A stretch of 26,633 nucleotides of DNA from Phycisphaera mikurensis NBRC 102666 (lineage in GTDB: Bacteria > Planctomycetota > Phycisphaerae > Phycisphaerales > SM1A02), in NCBI GenBank assembly GCA_945870475.1, contig CAMBSR010000005.1:1-26633 (forward strand). Direction: 5' to 3'. Positions 6,666-14,141 of this stretch are shown piece by piece. Below the pieces are notes generated by a model. It was not told the DNA's origin. It did not search any database and saw only the letters and a program-made list of their open reading frames with translations. A program made the translations under genes and the position numbers. The stretch's first letter is position 1; each line of letters starts with the position of its first letter.

Positions 6666-7335
6666 GGAGTTCGCCCTCCAGGATCGGCATCATCTGCCGC
6701 GCCACCGGCGTGAGCGGCGTTGGCCAGTCGCCGGGGGCCACGCAGCGAAGTTCCGCGCACTCCCACGTCTCCACCGGCACCGCGGGAGGAAGGACATCGA
6801 TCACGAAGACCACTTCCCAGCTCCGCGCCACCGGGTCGAAGAGGAGCGCGCGCGCCGTCGGAGGCGCGGCGGCGGTCCAGCCGGTCTCCTCGCGGAGTTC
6901 GCGAAGGATCATCACGGCGGGAGCGACGCCGGGCTCGAGCGTGCCGGCGGCCGCGAATTCCCACATGCCCGGGTAGTTGAGCGTGCCCTCGCCCCGCCGC
7001 GCCATGAGCACCCCGCCCCCCGGTGCCAGGCAGATGGCCTTCACGCCGAGCGGGCGGACCCCCGTGTCGAGGCCCTCGCGCGCCACGGCATGGAACCGGT
7101 AGCTCGACTGGATGCAGTGGACGCTGACCCCGCCATGCCCGTTGCGGCTGGTGCCGAGCACATGGAGGATGGCGCCATCGTGCGCGTGCGGCACGCGCGC
7201 GCGGAGCGATTCCCAGCCTGAATCAACGGCATCGAGCGACATCCCCTCCGGCACGAACCGCCCCTCGATCACCGACAGCAGCGGCGGGCGCCGGAGCGGG
7301 ATGAGGCGGTCGGGTCCGGGCGCGCGGGCGAGCAT
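6649..7335 (-). CDS. NUDIX-family protein with an N-terminal extension
   Basis: A 228-residue protein. The NUDIX fold lies in the C-terminal 130 residues, with the box at 131-153. The catalytic half RELREETGW (145-153) matches REUxEExGU, but the first conserved glutamate of the box (GX5E) is Val137. About 95 N-terminal residues form a separate segment (LGTSRNGHGG near 60-69, SSYRFHAVAREG near 77-88), as in larger NUDIX proteins that have an N-terminal substrate-recognition domain. Family members hydrolyse nucleoside diphosphates linked to another group; the substrate here is unknown. The ATG at 7335 follows GGGGAACG and a TAGATT element. The gene is divergent from the POT transporter with 28 bases between starts and overlaps the pseudouridine synthase gene downstream. 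Confidence 0.85.
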   Translation of the reverse strand: MLARAPGPDRLIPLRRPPLLSVIEGRFVPEGMSLDAVDSGWESLRARVPHAHDGAILHVLGTSRNGHGGVSVHCIQSSYRFHAVAREGLDTGVRPLGVKAICLAPGGGVLMARRGEGTLNYPGMWEFAAAGTLEPGVAPAVMILRELREETGWTAAAPPTARALLFDPVARSWEVVFVIDVLPPAVPVETWECAELRCVAPGDWPTPLTPVARQMMPILEGELRARSK

Positions 7336-7344
7336 CGTTCCCCG

Positions 7345-7354
7345 AATCTACACT
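7345..7354. promoter_or_regulatory. Overlapping divergent -10 elements of the NUDIX and POT genes
   Basis: Plus strand TACACT (7349-7354) ends 9 bases before the POT start at 7364. Minus strand TAGATT (7350 to 7345) ends 9 bases before the NUDIX start at 7335. The two hexamers share the TA step at 7349-7350, so both promoters probably cannot be melted at once. Confidence 0.5.
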
Positions 7355-7363
7355 CCGCCACCC

Positions 7364-9223
7364 ATGAGCACCGTAAAGCAGGTCACGACCTCGGAATCCC
7401 ATCCGTCCGGGCTGTTCCTCCTCTTCTTCGTCGAGATGTGGGAACGGTTCTCGTTCTACGGGATGCGCGCGCTCCTGACCTTCTACCTGATCAAGGGCTT
7501 CCTGAAGGCGGACGACGGCAAGGCCTACGCCATCTACGGTGCGTACGGTGCGCTCGTCTACGCAACGCCCTACCTGGGCGGCATCTTCTCGGATCGCTAC
7601 CTGGGTGCACGCATCTCGGTGATCTGGGGCGGACTGCTGATGGCCGCGGGCCACCTCCTCATGACCATCGAGCAGGAGTGGGCCCTCTTCGGCGCGCTCG
7701 GCCTGCTCATCGTCGGCAACGGCTTCTTCAAGCCGAACATCTCCACGATGGTGGGAACGCTCTACCCCGCCAACAGCACCAAGCGCGATGCCGGCTTCAC
7801 CATCTTCTACATGGGCATCAACCTGGGCGCTGCGCTCGCACCGCTCGTCTGCGGCTACATCGGCGAGCGCTACGGCTGGCACTACGGCTTCGGCCTCGCC
7901 ACCGTCGGCATGCTGGTCGGCCTGGCCACCTTCGTGGCGCCGGGCATGCTCGCGCGGACGCTCATCCTGCTCACGTCGCTCCTCATCGCGGGCACCATGT
8001 TCTGGGCGTCCGCCGGCGACACCACGCAGACCCTGCTCAACCTGCCGATCGCCGTGGCCCTGCTCGGCGCCGGCGCCGTCAGCTTCGTCAAGCTCGGCAA
8101 GGGCGGACTGCCCGACGGCACCGGCGCACCCCGCGATGCCAACGGGAACATCATGAAGCCCCGGATGATGCTGCCAATCTTCGCCGGCACCATCGCGGCC
8201 GTTGCCCCGCTCGCGCTCCTGGTCTCGCACCACAGCTACGCCACCTGGATGCTGAACATCGTGGGCGTGATCGCGTTCGGCTCGATCATCCTCACCGCCA
8301 TCCGGAGCGACCGCGTGGTCCGCGACCGGCTCACCGTGGTCCTGGTGCTCTGCTTCTTCTCGATGCTGTTCTGGGCATTCTTCGAGCAGGCCGGCTCGAG
8401 CGTCAACAACTTCACCGACCGCAACGTGGACCGCGTCACGGGCGGCACCGCCGTGACCGCCGGGCAGACGTATTCCGACGTCGTGGTGACGCAGGAGTTC
8501 ATCGGCGTGGACGTGAACGGGAAGACCTGGACGCTGACCGATGTCGAGGTCTCGCAGAAGGCACTCGAGGAGAGCAAGCCCGAGGGACGCCTCACGTTCA
8601 CCGCCGACGAGGAGGACGTCAAGAAGGGACTCGTCATCGGCGGCAACGAGATCAAGGCAAGCGTCTACCAGGCGGCCAACCCGACATTCATCCTGCTGCT
8701 TGGCCCGGTCTTCAGCTGGCTCTGGGGCGCCATGGGTCGCCGCGACCCGAGCGCCGGCGTCAAGTTCGGGCTCGGCCTGCTGCAGCTGGCGGGCGGGTTC
8801 GCCTGCTTCTGGATGGGCGCCAAGACCGCCGATGCCAACGGCATGGTCGGCATGGAGTGGCTGCTCATGGGCATCCTGCTGCAGACGACCGGCGAGCTCT
8901 GCCTCTCGCCGGTGGGACTCTCGCTCGTCACCAAGCTGTCGCCGGCCGCCATGGGCAGCACCATCATGGGCGCATGGTTCCTGGCAACCGCATTCAGCCA
9001 CCTCGTGGCGGCGGCCATCGCCGGCATGACGGGCGTCTCGGAAGGCGGCGAAGGCGCCGTCATGCCGCCGCCCATCGAGACGGTGAACGTCTACGGCAAC
9101 GTCTTCGGCGGCATCGCGATCGCCGCAGCGGTGTCGGCGTTCATCCTCTTCGCGCTGTCCCCGTGGCTCAAGGCACGCATGCACCTCAGCGAGGCCGAGG
9201 CTGCGGGCAGCGGCGCGCACTGA
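7364..9223 (+). CDS. Proton-dependent oligopeptide transporter (POT/PTR2 family)
   Basis: A 619-residue inner-membrane major-facilitator protein that takes up di- and tripeptides with protons. The ExxERFxxYG proton-coupling motif reads EMWERFSFYG at 24-33 in helix 1. The PTR2 signature GNGFFKPNIS is at 118-127. The helix-7 motif FWAFFEQ is at 336-342. About 14 hydrophobic segments are seen, including the extra HA/HB pair of bacterial members. Between helices 7 and 8 there is a hydrophilic insert of about 90 residues (roughly 347-436), which should lie in the periplasm; bacterial members usually have only a short loop there. The ATG lies close behind a TACACT element. The fold and transport class are sure; substrate range is not. 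Confidence 0.93.
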   Translation: MSTVKQVTTSESHPSGLFLLFFVEMWERFSFYGMRALLTFYLIKGFLKADDGKAYAIYGAYGALVYATPYLGGIFSDRYLGARISVIWGGLLMAAGHLLMTIEQEWALFGALGLLIVGNGFFKPNISTMVGTLYPANSTKRDAGFTIFYMGINLGAALAPLVCGYIGERYGWHYGFGLATVGMLVGLATFVAPGMLARTLILLTSLLIAGTMFWASAGDTTQTLLNLPIAVALLGAGAVSFVKLGKGGLPDGTGAPRDANGNIMKPRMMLPIFAGTIAAVAPLALLVSHHSYATWMLNIVGVIAFGSIILTAIRSDRVVRDRLTVVLVLCFFSMLFWAFFEQAGSSVNNFTDRNVDRVTGGTAVTAGQTYSDVVVTQEFIGVDVNGKTWTLTDVEVSQKALEESKPEGRLTFTADEEDVKKGLVIGGNEIKASVYQAANPTFILLLGPVFSWLWGAMGRRDPSAGVKFGLGLLQLAGGFACFWMGAKTADANGMVGMEWLLMGILLQTTGELCLSPVGLSLVTKLSPAAMGSTIMGAWFLATAFSHLVAAAIAGMTGVSEGGEGAVMPPPIETVNVYGNVFGGIAIAAAVSAFILFALSPWLKARMHLSEAEAAGSGAH

Positions 9224-9240
9224 GAAGGGAACGGATTGCG

Positions 9241-9280
9241 TGACGTGCGTCGTTGCGGGCCAGCCCGCGCGCGGACGTCA
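9241..9280. terminator. Nested inverted repeat between convergent genes
   Basis: TGACGT (9241-9246) pairs with ACGTCA (9275-9280), enclosing a GCGGG/CCCGC hairpin (9255-9259 with 9264-9268). It lies just past the POT stop and its right arm contains the asparaginase stop. With no T-run, a terminator role is uncertain. Confidence 0.35.
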
Positions 9281-9796
9281 GCCGTCCTTCACGAACGTCA
9301 TCCGGTCGTAGTCCTTGCGCACGCCGGGGAACGCCAGCACACGGTTGTGCATGCTGACGTAGACGCCCGGGGGCAGGATCTGCACCGCGCACAGCGCCTC
9401 GGTGAGGTTCTGCACGGCATCGGTGCGCCGCAGTTCGTACGGGCGCATGGCACCGGTCAGGACGATGGGCTTGGTGAGCTTGCCCGCGGCGGTGAGCCGC
9501 TCGTGGATGCGGTGACCGCTCACCGCCAGGCGGTCGGTGCCATGGCAGATCACGATGCCGTCGTGCGTCGCTTCCTCGCGCTCGGCGGTGGCGGCGATGA
9601 GCTCGTGGTCCTCCTCCGTCATGTGGAGGCTGTCCTTGTTCATCAGCCGAATGCGCGTGAGCGCCACGCCGTCGAGCTCGAGCGATGCCAGGATGGCATC
9701 GAGCACGCTGAGCTGGTTGTCGAGGACGCCGCGCAGCTCGTCGTAGGTCTTCTCGATGGTGCCGCCGGTGGAGATGAGCGCAACCTTGAATGGCAT
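9278..9796 (-). CDS. Single-domain asparaginase-like protein
   Basis: A 172-residue protein covering only the N-terminal domain of type I/II L-asparaginases, which are usually near 330 residues. The first catalytic motif STGGTIE lies at 9-15 with Thr13. The second, HGTD, is at 85-88 with Thr87 and Asp88. LTGAMRP is at 113-119, and a lysine equivalent to the active-site lysine is likely in the VRKDYD segment near the C-terminus. The C-terminal domain that completes the active site in dimers is absent. There is no frame remnant of it downstream, since the stop lies 55 bases from the convergent POT gene. Short asparaginase-domain proteins exist as a family, so this need not be a broken gene. It follows the DUF255 gene by 15 bases, probably in one operon. 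Activity on asparagine is uncertain. Confidence 0.85.
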   Translation of the reverse strand: MPFKVALISTGGTIEKTYDELRGVLDNQLSVLDAILASLELDGVALTRIRLMNKDSLHMTEEDHELIAATAEREEATHDGIVICHGTDRLAVSGHRIHERLTAAGKLTKPIVLTGAMRPYELRRTDAVQNLTEALCAVQILPPGVYVSMHNRVLAFPGVRKDYDRMTFVKDG

Positions 9797-9811
9797 GGTG
9801 GGGGCCGAAGG

Positions 9812-11752
9812 TTAGCCGCCGATCGCCTGCCGCGCTGCCGCGAGCGCACGCGCCGCCAGCACGGTGCCGCTCGAGGCCACCGGCTGCTCGCGCAGCGCGG
9901 GCGCGATGGCCGCGATGGCGCGTCCTGCACGGTTGAGCATCGCAGCGTCCCGCTCGGCGAGCCCGAGCCGCACCATGGCGCGCAGGATGCTCGCCGTACC
10001 GCTCGGCACCGCGCCGTCGTCCACGCTGCGTACGCGGACGAAGAGGTCGGCCGCGCCGTCCACAGTGTCGAACCACGCGCCGCTCAACGGATCCAGGAAG
10101 CGCGCCTCGGCCGCCGCGAGCAGCGTACGTGCCTCGCCGCGCCAGTGCGGTCCACCGGTGGCGTCGGCAAGCGCCAGGCACGCGTTCGCCATGCATGCAT
10201 AGTCCTCGAGGAAGCCATCCACGGACGCCGTTCCGCCCCGCCACGTGCGGCGCAGCGCGCCATCCACGCCGCGCATCTGCACCAGGACGAAGCTCGCGGC
10301 ACGCGCCGCGGCGTCAAGAAACGCGGGCTCGCCGAGCGCGGCGCCCGCGTCCGCCATGCCCTCGGCCATCAATCCGCTCCAGGCGGCGATGGTCTTGTCG
10401 TCGGTGCCCGGCTGGCGCCGCAGCGAGCGCGCGGCAAGGAGCGCAGCATCCACGCGCGTGCGCCGTGCGGCGAATTCCGCGTCCATGATCCCCATCTCGC
10501 GCGCCAGCGCATCAGGCCGCGCCGACAGGCGAAGCACATGCACCGCCGGCGCATCGGCGTGATGCGGGTCCTTGAAGTTCGCCGCGCCATCGAGCCCGTA
10601 GAGCCACGCCGCGAACGCCCAGTCCGCGCCGCACCCGGCCGCCTCCAGCGCCGCCCGCGCCTCCTCCGGCGTCCACACGTAGTTCGCCCCCTCGCGCGCG
10701 TCCACCTCGGCATCCTGCGCACTGAGGAACCGACCGCCCTCGCCCACCATCTCGCGGATCACGTACTCGCAGGTGCGACGCGCCGTTTCCGCATGGAACG
10801 GATCGCGCCAGCGCCGGAACGCATCCGCATACAGCGAGGCCAGCTGCCCGTTGTCGTAGAGCATCTTCTCGAAGTGCGGCACCGTCCACGTGGCATCCAC
10901 GGTGTAGCGGTGGAACCCGCCGCCCACCTGGTCGAAGAGGCCGCCGATGGCCATCGCATCGAGCGTCCGGCGCACCACCTGCTCCAGCGCCGGGCCGCCC
11001 GCATCCATCAGGAAGCGCGGGTACGGCGGCGTCGGGAACTTGGGCGCACCGCCGAAGCCGCCGTTGGTGGGATCGGCCATGCGCAGCAGCGCGCCCCCCA
11101 CCTGCTCCGCCGTGTCCGTGCTTCCGAGGGTCGCGGCATCATCCACGGCACCCGCCGCAGGCAGCGCCATCTGCCGACGCACGGTGTCGGCGATGCGCTT
11201 CGCCTGCTCCGCCATCCCCGCGCGGTCGGACTTCCACGCGCCGTCCACCGCGCGCACCAGGTCGACGAACGACGGTCGCCCGAACGCCGGTTGCGGCGGG
11301 AAGTACGTCCCGCAGAAGAACGGCTCGAGCGTCTCCGGATCGAGGAACACGTTGAGCGGCCAGCCGCCGCTCGAACGCCCCTCGGTGAGCTGCGTGAACA
11401 CCTGGCACGCGGTCATCATGAGTTCGTCCACGTCCGGCCGCTGCTCGCGGTCCACCTTCACGGGAACGCACGCCTCGTTCAGGACCCCGGCCGCCATCAC
11501 GCTCTCGAAGCTCTCGCGCTCCATGACGTGGCACCAGTAGCAGGTGCTGTAGCCAATCGATACGAAGAGCGGCACCTGCCGGCGACGCGCCTCGGCGATG
11601 GCCTCCGCACCCCACGGCCACCAGTCGACCGGGTTGTGCGCATGCTGCAGGAGGTAGGGGCTCTGGGTGCCGGCCAGGCGGTTGGCGGGGCGATCCGGGT
11701 GTCCGGAAACCCGGGATCCGGCGGCGTGGGGCGCGTGCGGGTCGTCTTTCAC
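9812..11752 (-). CDS. DUF255 thioredoxin-fold protein (YyaL/SPATA20-like)
   Basis: A 646-residue protein of the family called thioredoxin domain-containing or spermatogenesis-associated 20-like. The N-terminal 180 residues hold the thioredoxin-like DUF255 domain with the opening segment NRLAGTQSPYLLQHAHNPVDW at about 24-44 and a CYWC redox motif at 71-74 followed by His75. The remainder resembles the alpha/alpha six-hairpin glycosidase-like barrel of this family, with GGFGGAPKFP and PHFEKMLYDN landmarks in the middle third. Family members are widespread but their biochemical role is not settled. The start is a GTG placed 7 bases after a TAGCCT element. Length and domain order are normal. The asparaginase-like gene follows closely. 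Confidence 0.92.
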   Translation of the reverse strand: MKDDPHAPHAAGSRVSGHPDRPANRLAGTQSPYLLQHAHNPVDWWPWGAEAIAEARRRQVPLFVSIGYSTCYWCHVMERESFESVMAAGVLNEACVPVKVDREQRPDVDELMMTACQVFTQLTEGRSSGGWPLNVFLDPETLEPFFCGTYFPPQPAFGRPSFVDLVRAVDGAWKSDRAGMAEQAKRIADTVRRQMALPAAGAVDDAATLGSTDTAEQVGGALLRMADPTNGGFGGAPKFPTPPYPRFLMDAGGPALEQVVRRTLDAMAIGGLFDQVGGGFHRYTVDATWTVPHFEKMLYDNGQLASLYADAFRRWRDPFHAETARRTCEYVIREMVGEGGRFLSAQDAEVDAREGANYVWTPEEARAALEAAGCGADWAFAAWLYGLDGAANFKDPHHADAPAVHVLRLSARPDALAREMGIMDAEFAARRTRVDAALLAARSLRRQPGTDDKTIAAWSGLMAEGMADAGAALGEPAFLDAAARAASFVLVQMRGVDGALRRTWRGGTASVDGFLEDYACMANACLALADATGGPHWRGEARTLLAAAEARFLDPLSGAWFDTVDGAADLFVRVRSVDDGAVPSGTASILRAMVRLGLAERDAAMLNRAGRAIAAIAPALREQPVASSGTVLAARALAAARQAIGG

Positions 11753-11765
11753 GGCGCCAAGGCTA
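11753..11765 (-). promoter_or_regulatory. Putative -10 element (TAGCCT) for the DUF255 gene
   Basis: TAGCCT on the minus strand (11765 to 11760) ends 7 bases before the GTG start at 11752, giving a probable leaderless transcript. The same hexamer stands 6 bases before pgsA. Confidence 0.45.
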
Positions 11766-11782
11766 GGCGAGCCGATAGATCC

Positions 11783-11788
11783 AAGGAG
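11783..11788 (+). promoter_or_regulatory. Strong Shine-Dalgarno AAGGAG of the membrane-protein gene
   Basis: AAGGAG lies 5 bases before the ATG at 11794 and fixes that start rather than the ATG two codons later. It contrasts with the many genes here that have no such site. Confidence 0.7.
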
Positions 11789-11793
11789 CCGTC

Positions 11794-12741
11794 ATGAACA
11801 TGATCACCTCGCAATCGTTCCTGGGCCTCCTCGCTGTGGCGGACGTGGCCCCGAGCGCACGGGGCATCCTGGTCGCCATGATGGTGGCGGGAACGCTCCT
11901 CATCATGTTCGGCGCCAAGCTGCTGCGCCCCGCCGTGGTGCTTGCCGCCATGTTCGTCGGCTTCCTCGGTGCGGTCATCTCCGCACGCGCCCTGCTCCCC
12001 GGCATGCCGCTCTGGGGCGCCGCCGCCATCGGCGCGGTCGCCGGGCTCCTGGCCGGCTCGCTCCTCTATCGCCCCACCGTCGGCGTGGCTGCCTCGATTG
12101 TCGGTGCCACGGTCGGCGCGCTCGTCGCCTTCGCCATCATGGCGGGCGGCTCGCTCGACACCGCCCCGCGCGACCTGAACCACGCGCTCGTCATCAACCC
12201 GCGCGAGGTCGGCCGACCCGGCGAAGGCAATCGCGCCGGCATGCGCCTCCTCGAGATCCTCAACGGCGCCGACGCCACCACCGCGGCGCAGCCCTCCACC
12301 GACATCATCGACGGCGCCGCACCTGCCGGCGAGCGCATGCTCCGCGCCACCGTCGACGTGGCGCACCGCGCCTCCGACCGCGTCAACGCCGCCTACGAGC
12401 AGACCGCCCCCGCCTACCGCACGCTCCTCACCGGTTCGATCGCGGCCGGTGCCATCATCGGACTCATGGCTGGACTGATCGCCACCACCATCGTGGCCCG
12501 CGTCCTCACCAGCTGCGCCGGCGCCTGGCTCCTCCTGGTGGGTTCGCTCCCGCTGCTCGCGATGCACGGCTACGAGCCGCTGCCCCATGACGCCCGCAGC
12601 TGGCTGATCACCATCGCGTCGCTTGCCCTTTCAGGAACGATCGCCCAGTCGTACCTCGGTGGATCCACCGGCGCGAAGCGCGCGCCGCGACGAGCCAAGC
12701 CCGATCCCGCGCCGGACGCCGAGCCCGCACTCGCCAAGTGA
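11794..12741 (+). CDS. Multi-pass membrane protein of unknown function
   Basis: A 315-residue integral membrane protein. Four hydrophobic helices lie in the first half (about 24-44, 46-68, 73-92, 94-117). A hydrophilic segment of about 90 residues follows (roughly 120-208). Three further helices lie at about 209-236, 241-256 and 269-288, and the C-terminal tail is Pro/Lys/Arg-rich. The first helices are Gly/Ala-rich with a tandem-like pattern (VGFLGAVISA, IGAVAGLLAG, VGATVGALVA), similar in style to DUF4203-type membrane proteins; I cannot confirm the family. A strong AAGGAG site supports the start. The gene is divergent from the DUF255 gene with 41 bases between starts, and lysA follows with its own putative promoter. 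No function can be named. Confidence 0.82.
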   Translation: MNMITSQSFLGLLAVADVAPSARGILVAMMVAGTLLIMFGAKLLRPAVVLAAMFVGFLGAVISARALLPGMPLWGAAAIGAVAGLLAGSLLYRPTVGVAASIVGATVGALVAFAIMAGGSLDTAPRDLNHALVINPREVGRPGEGNRAGMRLLEILNGADATTAAQPSTDIIDGAAPAGERMLRATVDVAHRASDRVNAAYEQTAPAYRTLLTGSIAAGAIIGLMAGLIATTIVARVLTSCAGAWLLLVGSLPLLAMHGYEPLPHDARSWLITIASLALSGTIAQSYLGGSTGAKRAPRRAKPDPAPDAEPALAK

Positions 12742-12798
12742 ACCTGCTGCCCATCGGCCCGACGCCCTGCCACTGAGGCGGGGGTTCGATGCCGTCCC

Positions 12799-12804
12799 TA
12801 CACT
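12799..12804 (+). promoter_or_regulatory. Putative -10 element (TACACT) for lysA
   Basis: TACACT lies 36 bases before the lysA ATG. A start near 12811 leaves a leader of about 30 bases containing a short CGCCG/CGGCG stem. The same hexamer precedes the POT gene. No good -35 box is visible. Confidence 0.45.
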
Positions 12805-12840
12805 CCATGGCCCGCCGCCGAAGACGGCGCGGAACCACCC

Positions 12841-14127
12841 ATGGACCACTTCACCTACGAACACGGCTCGCTGCACTGCGAGCGCACCGCCGCCGAAGCG
12901 ATCGCGGACGCTGTCGGCTCCCCCTGCTACGTCTACAGCAAGGCCACGCTCGTCGAGCACCACCGCCGCATCGCCGAGGCGTTCGCGGCGGTGCAGCCCC
13001 TCATCTGCTACTCGGTGAAGAGCTGCGGCAACCTCTCCGTCTGCCGCACGCTGGTGGAATGCGGCGCCGGCATGGACGTGGTCTCGGGCGGCGAGCTCTA
13101 TCGCGCCCGCGCCGCGGGCTGCTCGCCGGAAGGCATCGTCTACGCGGGTGTCGGCAAGCGCGACGACGAGATCGCCGCCGCGCTCGACGCCGGGATCTTC
13201 CTCCTGAACGTCGAGAGCGAGGCGGAGTTCGAGAACATCGCGCGCATCGCCCGTGAGAAGAACGCCACCTGCCGGTGCGCGCTCCGCATCAACCCGGACG
13301 TCGACCCGAAGACGCACCGCTTCACCACCACCGGCACCAAGGAAACCAAGTTCGGCGTGGACATCGACCGCGCCCGCGCGTTCTTCCGCGCCTACGGCCA
13401 CGACAAGCATGCGCGCCTCGTTGGACTCCACCTCCACATCGGCTCTCCGGTCTACACCACCGACCCGTACCAGCAGGCTGTCCGCAAGGCACTCGCCCTG
13501 CGCGAGGAACTCCTCGCCGAGGGCTTCGAGGTCACCGTGCTCGACGTGGGCGGCGGCTTCGCGGCCGACTACGAGACGGGCCGCAGCCCCTCCGCGGCGG
13601 AGTACGCGCGCGCCATCGTGCCGATCCTCGAACCTGCCGTGCGCGCGGGGCTCAAGATCGTCCTCGAGCCCGGCCGCTCCATCGTGGCCAATGCCGGCAT
13701 CCTCCTCACCCGCGTGCAGTACGTGAAGCGCTCGGGCGACAAGACCTTCGCCATCTGCGACGCCGGCATGAACGCCCTGCTTCGTCCCAGCCACTACGAC
13801 GCGTTCCACTTCATCTGGCCAACGCATCCGGACGCGGCCTTCGTGCCGCAGACGCGCACCAAGGAGCCCACCATGCAGGGACTCGTGCAGATGGACGTGG
13901 TCGGCCCGCTCTGCGAGACCGGCGACTACCTCGCGCTTGATCGCGCGATGCCGCCCGTCGAGCGCGGCGACCTGCTCGCCGTCTTCACCGCCGGCGCGTA
14001 CGGCATGTCGATGGCCAGCCGCTACAACAGCTCACCGCTTCCTGCGGAGGTGCTCGTCGATGGCGAGCGATTCACGGTGGTCCGCCGCCGCGAGACCTAC
14101 GAAGACCTGGTGGCGCACGAACGCTGA
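12841..14127 (+). CDS. lysA: Diaminopimelate decarboxylase LysA
   Basis: A 428-residue PLP-dependent fold-type III decarboxylase converting meso-diaminopimelate to L-lysine, the last step of the DAP pathway. The PLP lysine is Lys60 in YSVKSCGN. The phosphate-binding glycine-rich turn DVGGGF is at 235-240, and EPGRS at 276-280 contributes to cofactor binding. The catalytic CETGD motif at 358-362 (Cys358) comes from the neighbouring subunit in the dimer. A conserved tyrosine in AGAYGMSMASRYN lies near the C-terminus. Length is normal for the family. The M28 peptidase gene follows after 14 bases. Other decarboxylases of this fold act on ornithine or arginine, but the motif set and length favour DAP. 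Confidence 0.93.
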   Translation: MDHFTYEHGSLHCERTAAEAIADAVGSPCYVYSKATLVEHHRRIAEAFAAVQPLICYSVKSCGNLSVCRTLVECGAGMDVVSGGELYRARAAGCSPEGIVYAGVGKRDDEIAAALDAGIFLLNVESEAEFENIARIAREKNATCRCALRINPDVDPKTHRFTTTGTKETKFGVDIDRARAFFRAYGHDKHARLVGLHLHIGSPVYTTDPYQQAVRKALALREELLAEGFEVTVLDVGGGFAADYETGRSPSAAEYARAIVPILEPAVRAGLKIVLEPGRSIVANAGILLTRVQYVKRSGDKTFAICDAGMNALLRPSHYDAFHFIWPTHPDAAFVPQTRTKEPTMQGLVQMDVVGPLCETGDYLALDRAMPPVERGDLLAVFTAGAYGMSMASRYNSSPLPAEVLVDGERFTVVRRRETYEDLVAHER

Positions 14128-14141
14128 CGGACAGGAACATC

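Noticed and set aside
7223..9220. A 665-codon minus-strand open frame opposite the POT transporter
   Set aside because: The plus strand encodes intact POT motifs and transmembrane helices. The antisense product is low-complexity His/Glu/Arg sequence.
9236..11797. An 853-codon plus-strand open frame opposite the DUF255 and asparaginase genes
   Set aside because: Low-complexity Arg/His translation; the opposite strand holds the conserved CYWC and TGGTI/HGTD motifs.
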